Assembly: GCA_030622395.1 (NCBI GenBank)
Contig: JAUXGF010000180.1
Coordinates: 1-6,228, forward strand
Reading direction: 5' to 3'
Source of the DNA: Calditrichaceae bacterium
GTDB taxonomy: Bacteria; Calditrichota; Calditrichia; Calditrichales; Calditrichaceae
Length of the DNA: 6,228 nucleotides
Position 1 is the first letter of the stretch. Each line of letters opens with the position of its first letter. The position numbers and the translations under genes are program-made. The notes under the pieces were generated by a model that saw nothing but the letters and a program-made list of their open reading frames with translations, ran no database searches and was not told the DNA's origin. Shown one piece after another: positions 1 to 6,228 of the stretch.

Positions 1-53
1 CCAGACGTTAATTAATATAATAAACGTTGATTTTAGTGTTTCGTGTCACTTTT

Positions 54-86
54 ACAACCCCTTAATCCCCTTTTCTAAGGGGAGAT
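54..86 (+). repeat. C-rich hairpin repeat, copy 1
   Basis: Begins ACAACCCC and contains a perfect 7-bp stem, TCCCCTT (66-72) with AAGGGGA (77-83), around a TTCT loop. It matches the copies at 316-348 and 5751-5782 in the same orientation. It is a member of a small dispersed palindromic repeat family. Function is unknown. Confidence 0.8.
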
Positions 87-106
87 ATGCTTAAGTTAAC
101 ACTTAT

Positions 107-197
107 ACCCCTAACCCCTCCCAAAAGGGAAATCGGCAATGCCCCTCTTGGGAGGGGTTACCCCGAAGTATCGGGATGCAAGCAAGGGTGGGTTTGC
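107..197 (+). repeat. Composite palindromic repeat, left copy
   Basis: A perfect 13-bp inverted repeat, TAACCCCTCCCAA (112-124) with its complement at 148-160, encloses a 23-nt loop. It is followed at once by a CCCGA-AGTA-TCGGG hairpin (162-175) and then by GGGTGGGTTTGC (186-197). The blocks GCAATKCCCCTCTTG and GGGTGKGTTTGC recur in the same order at 5686-5745, so the two elements are relatives. Confidence 0.75.
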
Positions 198-315
198 GCC
201 TACTCCAAATATACTCCTAAAAAAACTCTGCTAAAGAATAAGTATTAATGATTTAATTGAGACTATTTACTTCAAATTATCAATTTCCTTGTCTAAATAT
301 TTACATACGATTGGA

Positions 316-348
316 ACAACTCCCTAACCCCCTTTTTTAAGGGGGAAT
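316..348 (+). repeat. C-rich hairpin repeat, copy 2, just past the operon end
   Basis: CCCCCTT (328-334) pairs with AAGGGGG (339-345) around a TTTT loop, preceded by ACAACTCCCTAA. It lies about 10 nt beyond the TAA stop of the small gene, where a terminator would be expected for minus-strand transcription. However, no U-tract follows the hairpin on that strand, so repeat-family membership is firmer than a terminator role. Confidence 0.75.
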
Positions 349-354
349 ATAATT

Positions 355-1089
355 TTACCGTATTAACCCAAACATTCCGGTCACCGGCGCGCTGCCGTCA
401 ACATTAATTTGATAAATATATATTCCGGCTGACACTGTAGAGCCATGCCCGTCTTTTCCGTTCCAGAAAAAAGCAAACGTCTGCCCGTCTATTGTTATTA
501 ATTCTGTAGATTGGTTTAACTGATAAGTATTTAGTTCCCTGCCTTTTATATCATAAATCATTACTTCAATATCCGACGTCTCTTTTTTAGTTGTAAAATC
601 GACACGCAGGCGGTTATATGGTTCCCTGCCGGAAGGCGTAAAAGCGGCGGGAAAGATACCGGTAACTTCTGTCCGGCTGGGAGGCTGATAGGGCTGTAAT
701 TGAACGACGCCCAAATTATCATCACCGTTGATTGCCCATATAACAGCTGTTTGTTCGCCGGACTGTGTATTCTTAAAAACAATGCGCAGCGTATCGGAAT
801 AAGGCGGCGAGTTATCCCAATTAGTAGGGAAGTTGCCGATATTAATGTGCCACCATCCAACAGGATTACCGTAGCCGCATCCCGGGCTGTAATTCGTTAA
901 AATCTCATCCGGACGCGAGATTATCCAGGCTTCAATTTCTATATCGGAAATTGAAGGAGTTGAGCCGTCGCTGCTGCGAAGCTCGCCGACAACGTTGTGC
1001 GACTGACCGGCAAAAAGCAGAGCACAGTTCAAGCCAATCAACAAAACAAACGCCGTACGGTATGTTTTCCAACGAAAAATAGTATTCAT
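355..1089 (-). CDS. Small secreted protein with GCG/NF-W module and FlgD-like C-terminal domain
   Basis: Predicted exported 244-residue protein of unknown function. Residues 1-28 form a signal peptide (basic RWKTYR, hydrophobic core, then LLFAG before Gln29). Cys22 is not in a lipobox, so a lipoprotein is unlikely. Residues 31-132 match the module at 1271-1370 of the upstream protein: EILT..S.GCG at 62-72, NF...W at 86-91, DTL.V.F.N at 99-107. Residues 145-244 look like a FlgD-type Ig fold (IYDIKGREL, FFWNGKDGHGSTVSAGIYIY). YPNPFNP is missing; FTPSGREPYNRLRV stands in its place and the end is TGMFGLIR, which resembles T9SS type B (gliding-type) C-termini. The ATG overlaps the upstream stop by 4 nt with no separate ribosome site needed, which fixes the start and implies translational coupling. 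It may be a partner of, or partial duplicate from, the large protein. Gene call is firm; the secretion class is inferred. Confidence 0.92.
   Translation of the reverse strand: MNTIFRWKTYRTAFVLLIGLNCALLFAGQSHNVVGELRSSDGSTPSISDIEIEAWIISRPDEILTNYSPGCGYGNPVGWWHINIGNFPTNWDNSPPYSDTLRIVFKNTQSGEQTAVIWAINGDDNLGVVQLQPYQPPSRTEVTGIFPAAFTPSGREPYNRLRVDFTTKKETSDIEVMIYDIKGRELNTYQLNQSTELITIDGQTFAFFWNGKDGHGSTVSAGIYIYQINVDGSAPVTGMFGLIR
1086..1089 (-). promoter_or_regulatory. ATGA stop/start overlap coupling the two genes
   Basis: On the minus strand the TGA stop of the large gene (1088-1086) overlaps the ATG of the small gene (1089-1087). This is the classic geometry for termination-reinitiation. It supports a single transcript and a fixed order of synthesis, large protein first. 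Confidence 0.9.
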
Positions 1090-4000
1090 TTTACTACCGC
1101 CATTTTACGTATTTTTATAAATGACCCTGAATTCATGCGGACAAAATATATTCCGCTTGCAATATTCACTCCGCGGTTATTCTTACCGTTCCATTGAACA
1201 GAATAATATCCCGCTTCTTTATGTTCATCAACCAATGTCCGGATTTTTCGCCCCATTATATCATAAACAATCAGCGTAACCTTCGGCTTCTTCCCTTTGA
1301 TTTCCGGAATTTGATAGCGGATTGTTGTAACCGGATTAAAAGGATTTGGATAATTTTGAGAAAGTCCGAAACTGCTCGGAATAACGCTAAATTGACCTTC
1401 GGAAGATATGAGTTGAAAGGGTTTCTGAAGCGCTGTGTTTTTATCTAACTTTATAAATAATTTTCCGCCCTCTTTTTTAGTATGATTCAGAAAATCAACC
1501 GCCAATGTATCTCCATATTGCCAGCGTCCGTCAAAATTAGCCGCATTCAAAAACCAGAAATCTTCATCTGTGCCGCAGCCTATGGAAGATTCAGTTAAAA
1601 TTTCCCCGGGCATGGACAGGATTTCAGCGGAAAAACTAATCGAATCATTTTTAACGGATCCGCCTTTGCCGTTTAATAATTTCCCATAGATATTCATTGA
1701 AATATTACGACTGTTAGAATCGTTTAATTTTGGCATTAGAGCTGATTCTGGAATTTGAGTTACATACAATTCATTATCTTTAAAAATTATTTTTTGTGAT
1801 TGGTTTATACGAACCATGACAGGCGATGCAAAAGTAAGGCTAAAATCATTCAGCCAGCGTGATTCACTTTCGATATAGTTTGTCTCATGCCAGCCCTGCC
1901 CTTCGGCTAACCATTGAAAGACTGCGCTTGCTTCCAGCAGATTATCTCCCAATGTTGACGCCGAACGGATGCTGTCCGAATACAGCGCCAGGCTAAAATC
2001 AGCAGGCTCACTTGAGGGAAGCTGAAATGTATAATCCAGACTGTCCGGTAAAAAACCAATCAGCTTTACGCTGTCGGATTGCGTTGTTTTAACGTGAATT
2101 ACGTCTCCGGTTTGAATCGCAAAATCATTTATCCAGATAGCTGCGTTTTCAATATATGTCGCCTCTTCCCATGTTTGAGTTTGCGGAATCCATTTACTCA
2201 CCGCGCTTGCAGCCGGAATAACATTTTCAATGGAAGAAGCTGAATTTGTCAATCCGGACGGCACAGCCTTCATATCTATAAAATTGGATACGGCATTTTC
2301 ATTGAGAAATTCATTCGCCAAAATGTTAACGGGATAAACCGCAACTGTTTTTGTCAGGGCTGAAAAGCGGTTGCCCTTAACGCTGCGCAAACGGAAATAA
2401 TAAGCGGTCTGTTCATATCCCAACTCATTCAGATCAATAGCCGCAGAAGTTAAATCGGTTATTATAACCGGATCGACAAGACACGAATCATCCGCCGGGA
2501 AAAACGGCGCGTCGCTGTAATATATTTCGTACTGCACATCCTCGTCTAAAGCATCCCAATTTATTCCTAACTGGGATTCGGCAAGCGTTATGCCTGTAAT
2601 CTGCGGAGTGGAAAGCTGGATATCTTCAGTGGTAAACGAAAATTGATAAAATTTATTCAGCGGGTTGTCCGAAAGATCAACAGCCGTTGTATCAATGCTC
2701 ACCATGTATGTTGTTCCGTAATCAAAGGGCTGGTGAGTCAATAAAAGAAATGTAACTCCCTGCCAGTTGAAAGATAAATTGATTAGACTATCGCCGCCAA
2801 ATTTTTGTACGCTCACCGCATCCCGGACAGAAAGCGTATCCATCCCTTTGCTGAAAATAATATTGACGTCTGAATCAACAGCCACGTTTACAGCGCCGTC
2901 AACAGGCTCTATACCAACAATTAGCGGATGAGAAGTATCCGGGAAGGATGAATCCCGGGTAGTGAAACTCCATGAATAGTCATGCAAAAGTTGATTGTCG
3001 TAAATGTCGGCAACCGTCGTATCAAGCGAAATTTGATACAGCTTTTTATTTTGAAGGACTTCCGGAATTATGATAAGGCTTCTGCCTGCGTCATAAACTT
3101 GATAGGACTGCATAATAATCGGAGGATTGATATTCAATCCATCGAGCACGGCGCTGACCTGCACAGGACGGGAAAAATTCAGCAGGATCGAAGAAGTCAA
3201 AGATACATTTTCGCCGCTGTCCGCCGGTTCAGTGGAAACCAGGATGAAGTTTAAATCACGCAGAACTGGCTGGTCGTTCGGATCATAAACTTTGTCGCCT
3301 AAGCCGTCGCCGTCCGCGTCAAAAATCAATTCATCAATCCCGTCTTCGTCGTCGTCTAAATAATAAAAGGAGGTTACAAACTGATGGTCGGGATCCCAAT
3401 AAACATCGGGCAGAGAGTCCCCGTCCGTATCAATAAAATGGTCTGTTTTCAAATCGCCGTCGCCGTCTGCCGAAAGAACGGCATGGGAAATATATCCAAG
3501 CGTATCAATAAATATTTCAAATCCATTAAGCGCGAGTCCGTCGCTATTGCAGGCAAATTCTGTTTCACCGTCTTCATCAACATCAAATTCCGCCGAAATT
3601 AAGACGGTTGTAAACGACCATGAAAAAGGTATGCCGATATTAAAATTTCCGCTTTCATCGGAGGCGTGAGAATTTAAGGAAGCATTATAGCGCGTACCCT
3701 GCAGAAGTTCATCGGGAATGAATCTTAAATGATGCTTACTTATCCAGACATATTCTCCGTAAATAGAAGGGGAAAAATCGAGCGGCGCAACGCTGGCTTG
3801 ATTCATCGCCTCGCTGAAAATTAATTCAATCGGCGATGATGTTGAAATATCGCCGCCAAACGGGTAAAAGTAGAGAACCTGCGGAGGATCAACATCGGTA
3901 TTGGCGAAGGTTGTAAATGTTATGGCGCGATTGCCTTGCAGTATCCTGCCTTCAGTTCCGCATGCGGTTTCAGGAATTGCAACGGTATAATTCGTGTTCG

Positions 4001-5513
4001 GGTTTAATGGCTGCGACGGGAAGTAAAACAATTGCCCGCCCCGCCAGAGCGTAGTCCATGTCCCGCCGTCCGCAGGTGATATATTTATGCCGCCGACAGA
4101 AGCGGAATCCATTAAATGATTAAATTTAAATTGGATAGTCGGAAAGAGCGAAACATTTTCAGCGTAATTCGCAGGAGCCGTTTCCGTAATTTGCAAAGCC
4201 TTTGTTGAAGTGTCATCCGGAACCGGCGCAACGATAGAACATAACGGATCGCCAACAACAATCGTTGTCCAATCAAGATAGACAAGAGACATGTAGGCAG
4301 CGTCAGCCAAAGGATAACCAACGGCATACATAGGGAATAAAATTTCTTCGCGGGCAATAGCATGCGACCCCGGCTCGTAAACGTTTCCTATCCCGCCGGT
4401 CCCGCCTTTTTGGATAAAATCGGCAACCTGCCCCTGAGAACCGAAAGAATTAAACGATGCGGCGTTAACGCTTTCATAACTTGTAAATATTGCGCCGTTA
4501 GCATAGTCAAAGTCAAGCGCAGTGCGGATATAATCGGCAGGCATACCGGCATGAACGCCATGAGAGACATAACCGGCAACCTTGCCGCTATTGGTAGTAA
4601 TCCAATCCGCCGAATCTACCCAGGGATCAGGATTTATATTTTGATTTAAATCTTTAAGTTTCAGATAAGCGTTGTACATTTTGTCATAAGTTTTCTGGGC
4701 GTCGTCAATCACCCACCACCCATCGCCTGATGTATACGGCGAAAGACTTCGGTCTATCATTCCTTTTATTTCATCAACTGAATATCCATCGAGACGGGTT
4801 ACAAGATAGGATAAAGTTAGCTGGCTGTTGGAGAAGTGAAAACTTTTAAACCGGAAATTGAGAGAGCCGAACGGATCGGGATTACAATAAGGATTAAAAA
4901 GACGCCCGTCAATATCATAATCCTGAAATAAAAGAGCCACCGAGGCGTCAACAGAGCTGTAATCGGAAAAACCCAATCCTTCATTTCCGTCAAACTGCCT
5001 GATTTTAATAGGAATTCCTTTAGTTAAAACGATGTAATAAATTTTATCTTTTAACGGGACGCCGTTTTCATCGTAAGTTGTTTCGAGGTAATATTCGATT
5101 GATTGTTTTAAATGGTCACGGCTTCCCGTAGAATCAAAATCAGCGTCAAATTGAGGACGGGTAATTTGTTCTGTGACCGGCGCGGCAACGCCGAGGATAT
5201 TGACGTCGGGAATGTTTCTGGCTTGCCGGTAATAAAGAGCGATATCATAGCCGTCGGCAATGCCGTTATTATCATTATCTGAAAGGTAATTTGTATTATA
5301 AATAACTAACACCCTGTCAGACGCCGCAGCTTGCGGAAGATATGTCGGCTGTTGATTTGAAGGCTTGATAGTGATTATTTGATCTTCAATTTGCAGTTCC
5401 TGCCCGGCTGCGACAGCGGCAAAAAACAACAAGCTGAGACACGCTGTTTTCCGCATAAAATTGAATGTTATTGCATTCCATACCGCGGCAAAACTAAAAA
5501 GATAAAATGCCAT
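1086..5513 (-). CDS. Large secreted TIGR03790-like multidomain protein with T9SS type A sorting domain
   Basis: Predicted exported 1475-residue protein; biochemical role unknown. Visible domains: signal peptide to about 37; TIGR03790-like domain about 66-425 (RNIPDVNIL, YYIVLTKGIPI, GTGGIGNVYEP, GDPL); Big_5 Ig-like domains about 439-537, 542-637, 755-853 and 863-963, each ending in an FTT strand; an Asp-rich stretch 641-745 with DxDxDG loops; fibronectin-III-like 968-1062; tandem repeats about 1078-1154 and 1172-1246; a GCG/NF-W module 1271-1370; T9SS type A sorting domain 1381-1475 with YPNPFNP and terminal KMAVVK. T9SS cargo is exported by Sec, then crosses the outer membrane with the C-terminal domain removed. 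The outer start (5513) is listed, but Met20 (5456) gives a more standard signal peptide (MRKTACLSLLFFAAVAAG); neither has a clear Shine-Dalgarno. First gene of a two-gene operon. The TIGR03790 call rests on recalled motifs; existence of the gene is near certain. Confidence 0.95.
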   Translation of the reverse strand: MAFYLFSFAAVWNAITFNFMRKTACLSLLFFAAVAAGQELQIEDQIITIKPSNQQPTYLPQAAASDRVLVIYNTNYLSDNDNNGIADGYDIALYYRQARNIPDVNILGVAAPVTEQITRPQFDADFDSTGSRDHLKQSIEYYLETTYDENGVPLKDKIYYIVLTKGIPIKIRQFDGNEGLGFSDYSSVDASVALLFQDYDIDGRLFNPYCNPDPFGSLNFRFKSFHFSNSQLTLSYLVTRLDGYSVDEIKGMIDRSLSPYTSGDGWWVIDDAQKTYDKMYNAYLKLKDLNQNINPDPWVDSADWITTNSGKVAGYVSHGVHAGMPADYIRTALDFDYANGAIFTSYESVNAASFNSFGSQGQVADFIQKGGTGGIGNVYEPGSHAIAREEILFPMYAVGYPLADAAYMSLVYLDWTTIVVGDPLCSIVAPVPDDTSTKALQITETAPANYAENVSLFPTIQFKFNHLMDSASVGGINISPADGGTWTTLWRGGQLFYFPSQPLNPNTNYTVAIPETACGTEGRILQGNRAITFTTFANTDVDPPQVLYFYPFGGDISTSSPIELIFSEAMNQASVAPLDFSPSIYGEYVWISKHHLRFIPDELLQGTRYNASLNSHASDESGNFNIGIPFSWSFTTVLISAEFDVDEDGETEFACNSDGLALNGFEIFIDTLGYISHAVLSADGDGDLKTDHFIDTDGDSLPDVYWDPDHQFVTSFYYLDDDEDGIDELIFDADGDGLGDKVYDPNDQPVLRDLNFILVSTEPADSGENVSLTSSILLNFSRPVQVSAVLDGLNINPPIIMQSYQVYDAGRSLIIIPEVLQNKKLYQISLDTTVADIYDNQLLHDYSWSFTTRDSSFPDTSHPLIVGIEPVDGAVNVAVDSDVNIIFSKGMDTLSVRDAVSVQKFGGDSLINLSFNWQGVTFLLLTHQPFDYGTTYMVSIDTTAVDLSDNPLNKFYQFSFTTEDIQLSTPQITGITLAESQLGINWDALDEDVQYEIYYSDAPFFPADDSCLVDPVIITDLTSAAIDLNELGYEQTAYYFRLRSVKGNRFSALTKTVAVYPVNILANEFLNENAVSNFIDMKAVPSGLTNSASSIENVIPAASAVSKWIPQTQTWEEATYIENAAIWINDFAIQTGDVIHVKTTQSDSVKLIGFLPDSLDYTFQLPSSEPADFSLALYSDSIRSASTLGDNLLEASAVFQWLAEGQGWHETNYIESESRWLNDFSLTFASPVMVRINQSQKIIFKDNELYVTQIPESALMPKLNDSNSRNISMNIYGKLLNGKGGSVKNDSISFSAEILSMPGEILTESSIGCGTDEDFWFLNAANFDGRWQYGDTLAVDFLNHTKKEGGKLFIKLDKNTALQKPFQLISSEGQFSVIPSSFGLSQNYPNPFNPVTTIRYQIPEIKGKKPKVTLIVYDIMGRKIRTLVDEHKEAGYYSVQWNGKNNRGVNIASGIYFVRMNSGSFIKIRKMAVVK
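1776..2282 (-). repeat. Tandem ~75-residue protein repeats in the large protein
   Basis: Codes for residues 1078-1246, two diverged copies of one unit. Copy 1 (about 1078-1154) and copy 2 (about 1172-1246) share SAS near the start, then ASAV..W, W.E..YIE, W.NDF and a hydrophobic strand before a final turn. They resemble the small beta-rich repeats often found ahead of T9SS sorting domains in FCB proteins. The specific family was not recognised. Confidence 0.65.
3279..3593 (-). repeat. Asp-rich calcium-loop repeats within the large protein
   Basis: Codes for residues 641-745. It contains five loops of the DxDxDG kind: D644/D646/D648-G649, D683/D685/D687, D695/D697/D699 with D703, D720/D722/D724-G725, and D732/D734/D736-G737 with D740. 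Two are followed by an aromatic-DP turn (VYWDP, VYDP). The spacing resembles thrombospondin type 3 or EF-hand-like calcium loops. The block sits between the second and third Ig-like domains. Calcium binding is inferred from the pattern. Confidence 0.7.
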
Positions 5514-5612
5514 TTTAATACTACACTACTGATTGAATTTAATAAGATATTTAATTAGTAGTTATTATCGGACAATTTTTAAAATTCTAAGCTTTTTTTT
5601 AAAAATTTATAT
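5514..5612 (-). promoter_or_regulatory. AT-rich leader and probable promoter region of the operon
   Basis: This very AT-rich stretch directly precedes the large gene and is the natural place for its promoter. A weak candidate reads TTGTCC (5575-5570), a 16-nt spacer, then TAAATA (5553-5548) on the minus strand, but the second box is a poor match and an FCB organism may use a different consensus. The sequence just before the outer ATG is TATTAAA, without a Shine-Dalgarno, as is usual in Bacteroidota-like leaders. The region is supported; the boxes are not firm. Confidence 0.35.
5574..5607. repeat. Perfect 11-bp AT-only inverted repeat
   Basis: AATTTTTAAAA (5574-5584) has its exact complement TTTTAAAAATT at 5597-5607, with a 12-nt loop. 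It overlaps the weak -35 candidate in the operon leader, so an operator or leader hairpin is possible. In sequence this AT-rich, chance is a real alternative. Confidence 0.45.
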
Positions 5613-5613
5613 G

Positions 5614-5635
5614 CGGCGCAGCCGTCCCTGTGGGA
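5614..5635. repeat. 22-bp double mini-hairpin, copy 1
   Basis: Two adjacent 4-bp stems with 3-nt loops: CGGC/GCCG around GCA (5614-5624) and TCCC/GGGA around TGT (5625-5635). The same architecture with different stem bases occurs at 5701-5722. Confidence 0.7.
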
Positions 5636-5650
5636 AAAGTCTTTCAACTC

Positions 5651-5745
5651 ACCCCCTAATCCCGAATTTTCGGGACTTGGATTCTGCAATTCCCCTCTTG
5701 CTCCGCAGGAGTTCCTGTGGAAGGAGAGCTAGGGGTGTGTTTGCA
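5651..5745 (+). repeat. Composite palindromic repeat, right copy
   Basis: Outer arms CCCCTA (5653-5658) and TAGGGG (5730-5735) enclose a CCCGA-ATTT-TCGGG hairpin (5661-5674), a GCAATTCCCCTCTTG block (5686-5700) and a double mini-hairpin (5701-5722). It ends in GGGGTGTGTTTGC. It shares the order and several blocks with 107-197, but the small hairpins sit at different places, as if inserted separately. Confidence 0.7.
5701..5722. repeat. 22-bp double mini-hairpin, copy 2
   Basis: CTCC/GGAG around GCA (5701-5711) followed by TTCC/GGAA around TGT (5712-5722). Loops, lengths and flanking TG match copy 1 at 5614-5635, while three stem pairs differ by compensatory changes. It interrupts the composite repeat at 5651-5745. 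Confidence 0.7.
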
Positions 5746-5750
5746 TTTTT

Positions 5751-5782
5751 ACAACCCCTAACCCCCTTTTCTAAGGGGGAAT
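5751..5782 (+). repeat. C-rich hairpin repeat, copy 3
   Basis: ACAACCCCTAA leads into a perfect 7-bp stem, CCCCCTT (5762-5768) with AAGGGGG (5773-5779), around TTCT. It follows directly on the right composite repeat. It is closest to the copy at 316-348 in its stem and to the copy at 54-86 in its loop. Confidence 0.8.
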
Positions 5783-5822
5783 AAACTTTTCCCTGAATCG
5801 GGATAAATCAAAAGAGGAATAC

Positions 5823-5898
5823 GATTGGCGATTAGTGATTAGTGATTTAAGAAGTAAAACCTTAGAGATCATAAATCGTAAATCGTCAATTTGAAATC
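5823..5898. repeat. Heptamer-phased inverted repeat array
   Basis: Four consecutive 7-mers beginning GATT run from 5823 to 5850 (GATTGGC, GATTAGT twice, GATTTAA). From 5867 to 5898 the reverse complement AATC recurs every 7 nt (5874, 5881, 5895, with one-base variants at 5867 and 5888). The two arms align as an imperfect inverted repeat around a spacer of about 16 nt. Confidence 0.65.
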
Positions 5899-6228
5899 AA
5901 AATTACAGGTTTACGCCGGTGCATGAGTGTTTATATAAAAGAGAAGAAAACTCACCAATTAACCTTCTCTCTTAACAAAAGGATAGGGAATTAGATCTGT
6001 TACAATACTAATTGTGAGTCACTTTTATTTCAGTATATAAGAATCCAACTGACCCGGATCAGGCTCGTTAAAAGTTTTTCTTTTGGAATTTTCCAGTAAT
6101 ATAAATGTTGACTGGAATAATTTTTTAGTTATGTGGGACCTTCCAGAGTCCGTGGGGATTACGCATGGGAATCATCCCGATTCATCGGGGCAGGATAATA
6201 ATGTCGAATTTCATCCCTTCTCAGAGAA
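5899..6228. other. Non-coding stretch at the right edge
   Basis: No supported gene. It contains a 7-bp inverted repeat AGAGAAG (5940-5946) with CTTCTCT (5964-5970), another TTCCAGT (6091-6097) with ACTGGAA (6111-6117) followed by a T6 run, and a CCCGA-TTCA-TCGGG hairpin (6176-6189). A start-like ATG at 6201, five bases after AGGA, opens only nine codons before the window ends and is not called as a gene. Confidence 0.55.
6176..6189. repeat. CCCGA-N4-TCGGG mini-palindrome
   Basis: 5-bp stem CCCGA/TCGGG around TTCA. It is the third copy of this 14-bp form in the window, after 162-175 and 5661-5674. The other two lie inside composite repeats; this one stands alone. Confidence 0.65.

Larger units (their letters stand above)
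1..354. other. Non-coding flank downstream of the operon
   Basis: No credible gene is visible on either strand. The stretch holds two copies of the ACAAC/C-rich hairpin repeat (54-86 and 316-348) and one composite palindrome (107-197), listed separately. Positions 198-315 are AT-rich with no structure I can support. Confidence 0.7.

Noticed and set aside
4112..4363. Open frame of 83 codons on the minus strand inside the large gene
   Set aside because: It lies in another frame of a clearly coding region with domain matches; its protein is low-complexity Leu/Arg-rich and shows no motif.
5533..5784. Open frame of 83 codons on the plus strand in the upstream flank
   Set aside because: It runs through the AT-rich leader and three palindromic repeats; the translation is just repeat sequence.
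5823..5898. CRISPR array
   Set aside because: The repeat unit is 7 nt without spacers of 25-40 nt, so it is not a CRISPR.
6091..6126. Inverted repeat TTCCAGT/ACTGGAA followed by TAA and T6, like a plus-strand terminator
   Set aside because: The stem is short and low in GC, and there is no plus-strand gene before it to terminate.
6192..6228. Possible plus-strand gene start: AGGA, 5-nt gap, ATG at 6201
   Set aside because: Only nine codons before the window ends, overlapping repeat-like sequence; too little to call.

Overview
The window carries one compact two-gene block on the minus strand, flanked on both sides by non-coding DNA full of small palindromic repeats. The large protein ends in a C-terminal sorting domain of the type IX secretion system (T9SS) with a YPNPFNP motif. 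Both proteins have signal peptides with Gln at or next to the predicted mature N-terminus, and start sites lack strong Shine-Dalgarno sequences. Together this points to a member of the FCB superphylum (Ignavibacteriota, Calditrichota, KSB1 or a similar lineage). The exact phylum is an inference.

Layout. 1-354: downstream flank with two copies of a short C-rich hairpin repeat and one longer composite palindrome. 355-1089 (minus): a 244-residue secreted protein. 1086-5513 (minus): a 1475-residue secreted multidomain protein. Its order is signal peptide, TIGR03790-like domain with C25-peptidase-like landmarks, two SbsA-type Ig-like (Big_5) domains, an Asp-rich calcium-loop region, two more Big_5 domains, a fibronectin-III-like domain, a tandem pair of about 75-residue repeats, a GCG/NF-W module, and a T9SS type A sorting domain. 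5514-5612: AT-rich leader of the operon. 5613-6228: non-coding DNA with a second composite palindrome, a third copy of the C-rich hairpin, a heptamer-phased inverted array and further small inverted repeats; no convincing gene.

The two genes overlap by 4 nt (ATGA), so they are almost certainly co-transcribed and translationally coupled, large gene first. The small protein matches the domain layout of the last 200 or so residues of the large one (same EILT..S.GCG / NF..W / DTL.V.F.N module, then a FlgD-like fold), but its C-terminus resembles T9SS type B rather than type A. The pair looks like a cell-surface or secreted system of unknown role. The most unusual non-coding signals are two 22-bp double mini-hairpins whose stems differ by compensatory changes, and the apparent nesting of small palindromes inside larger ones.
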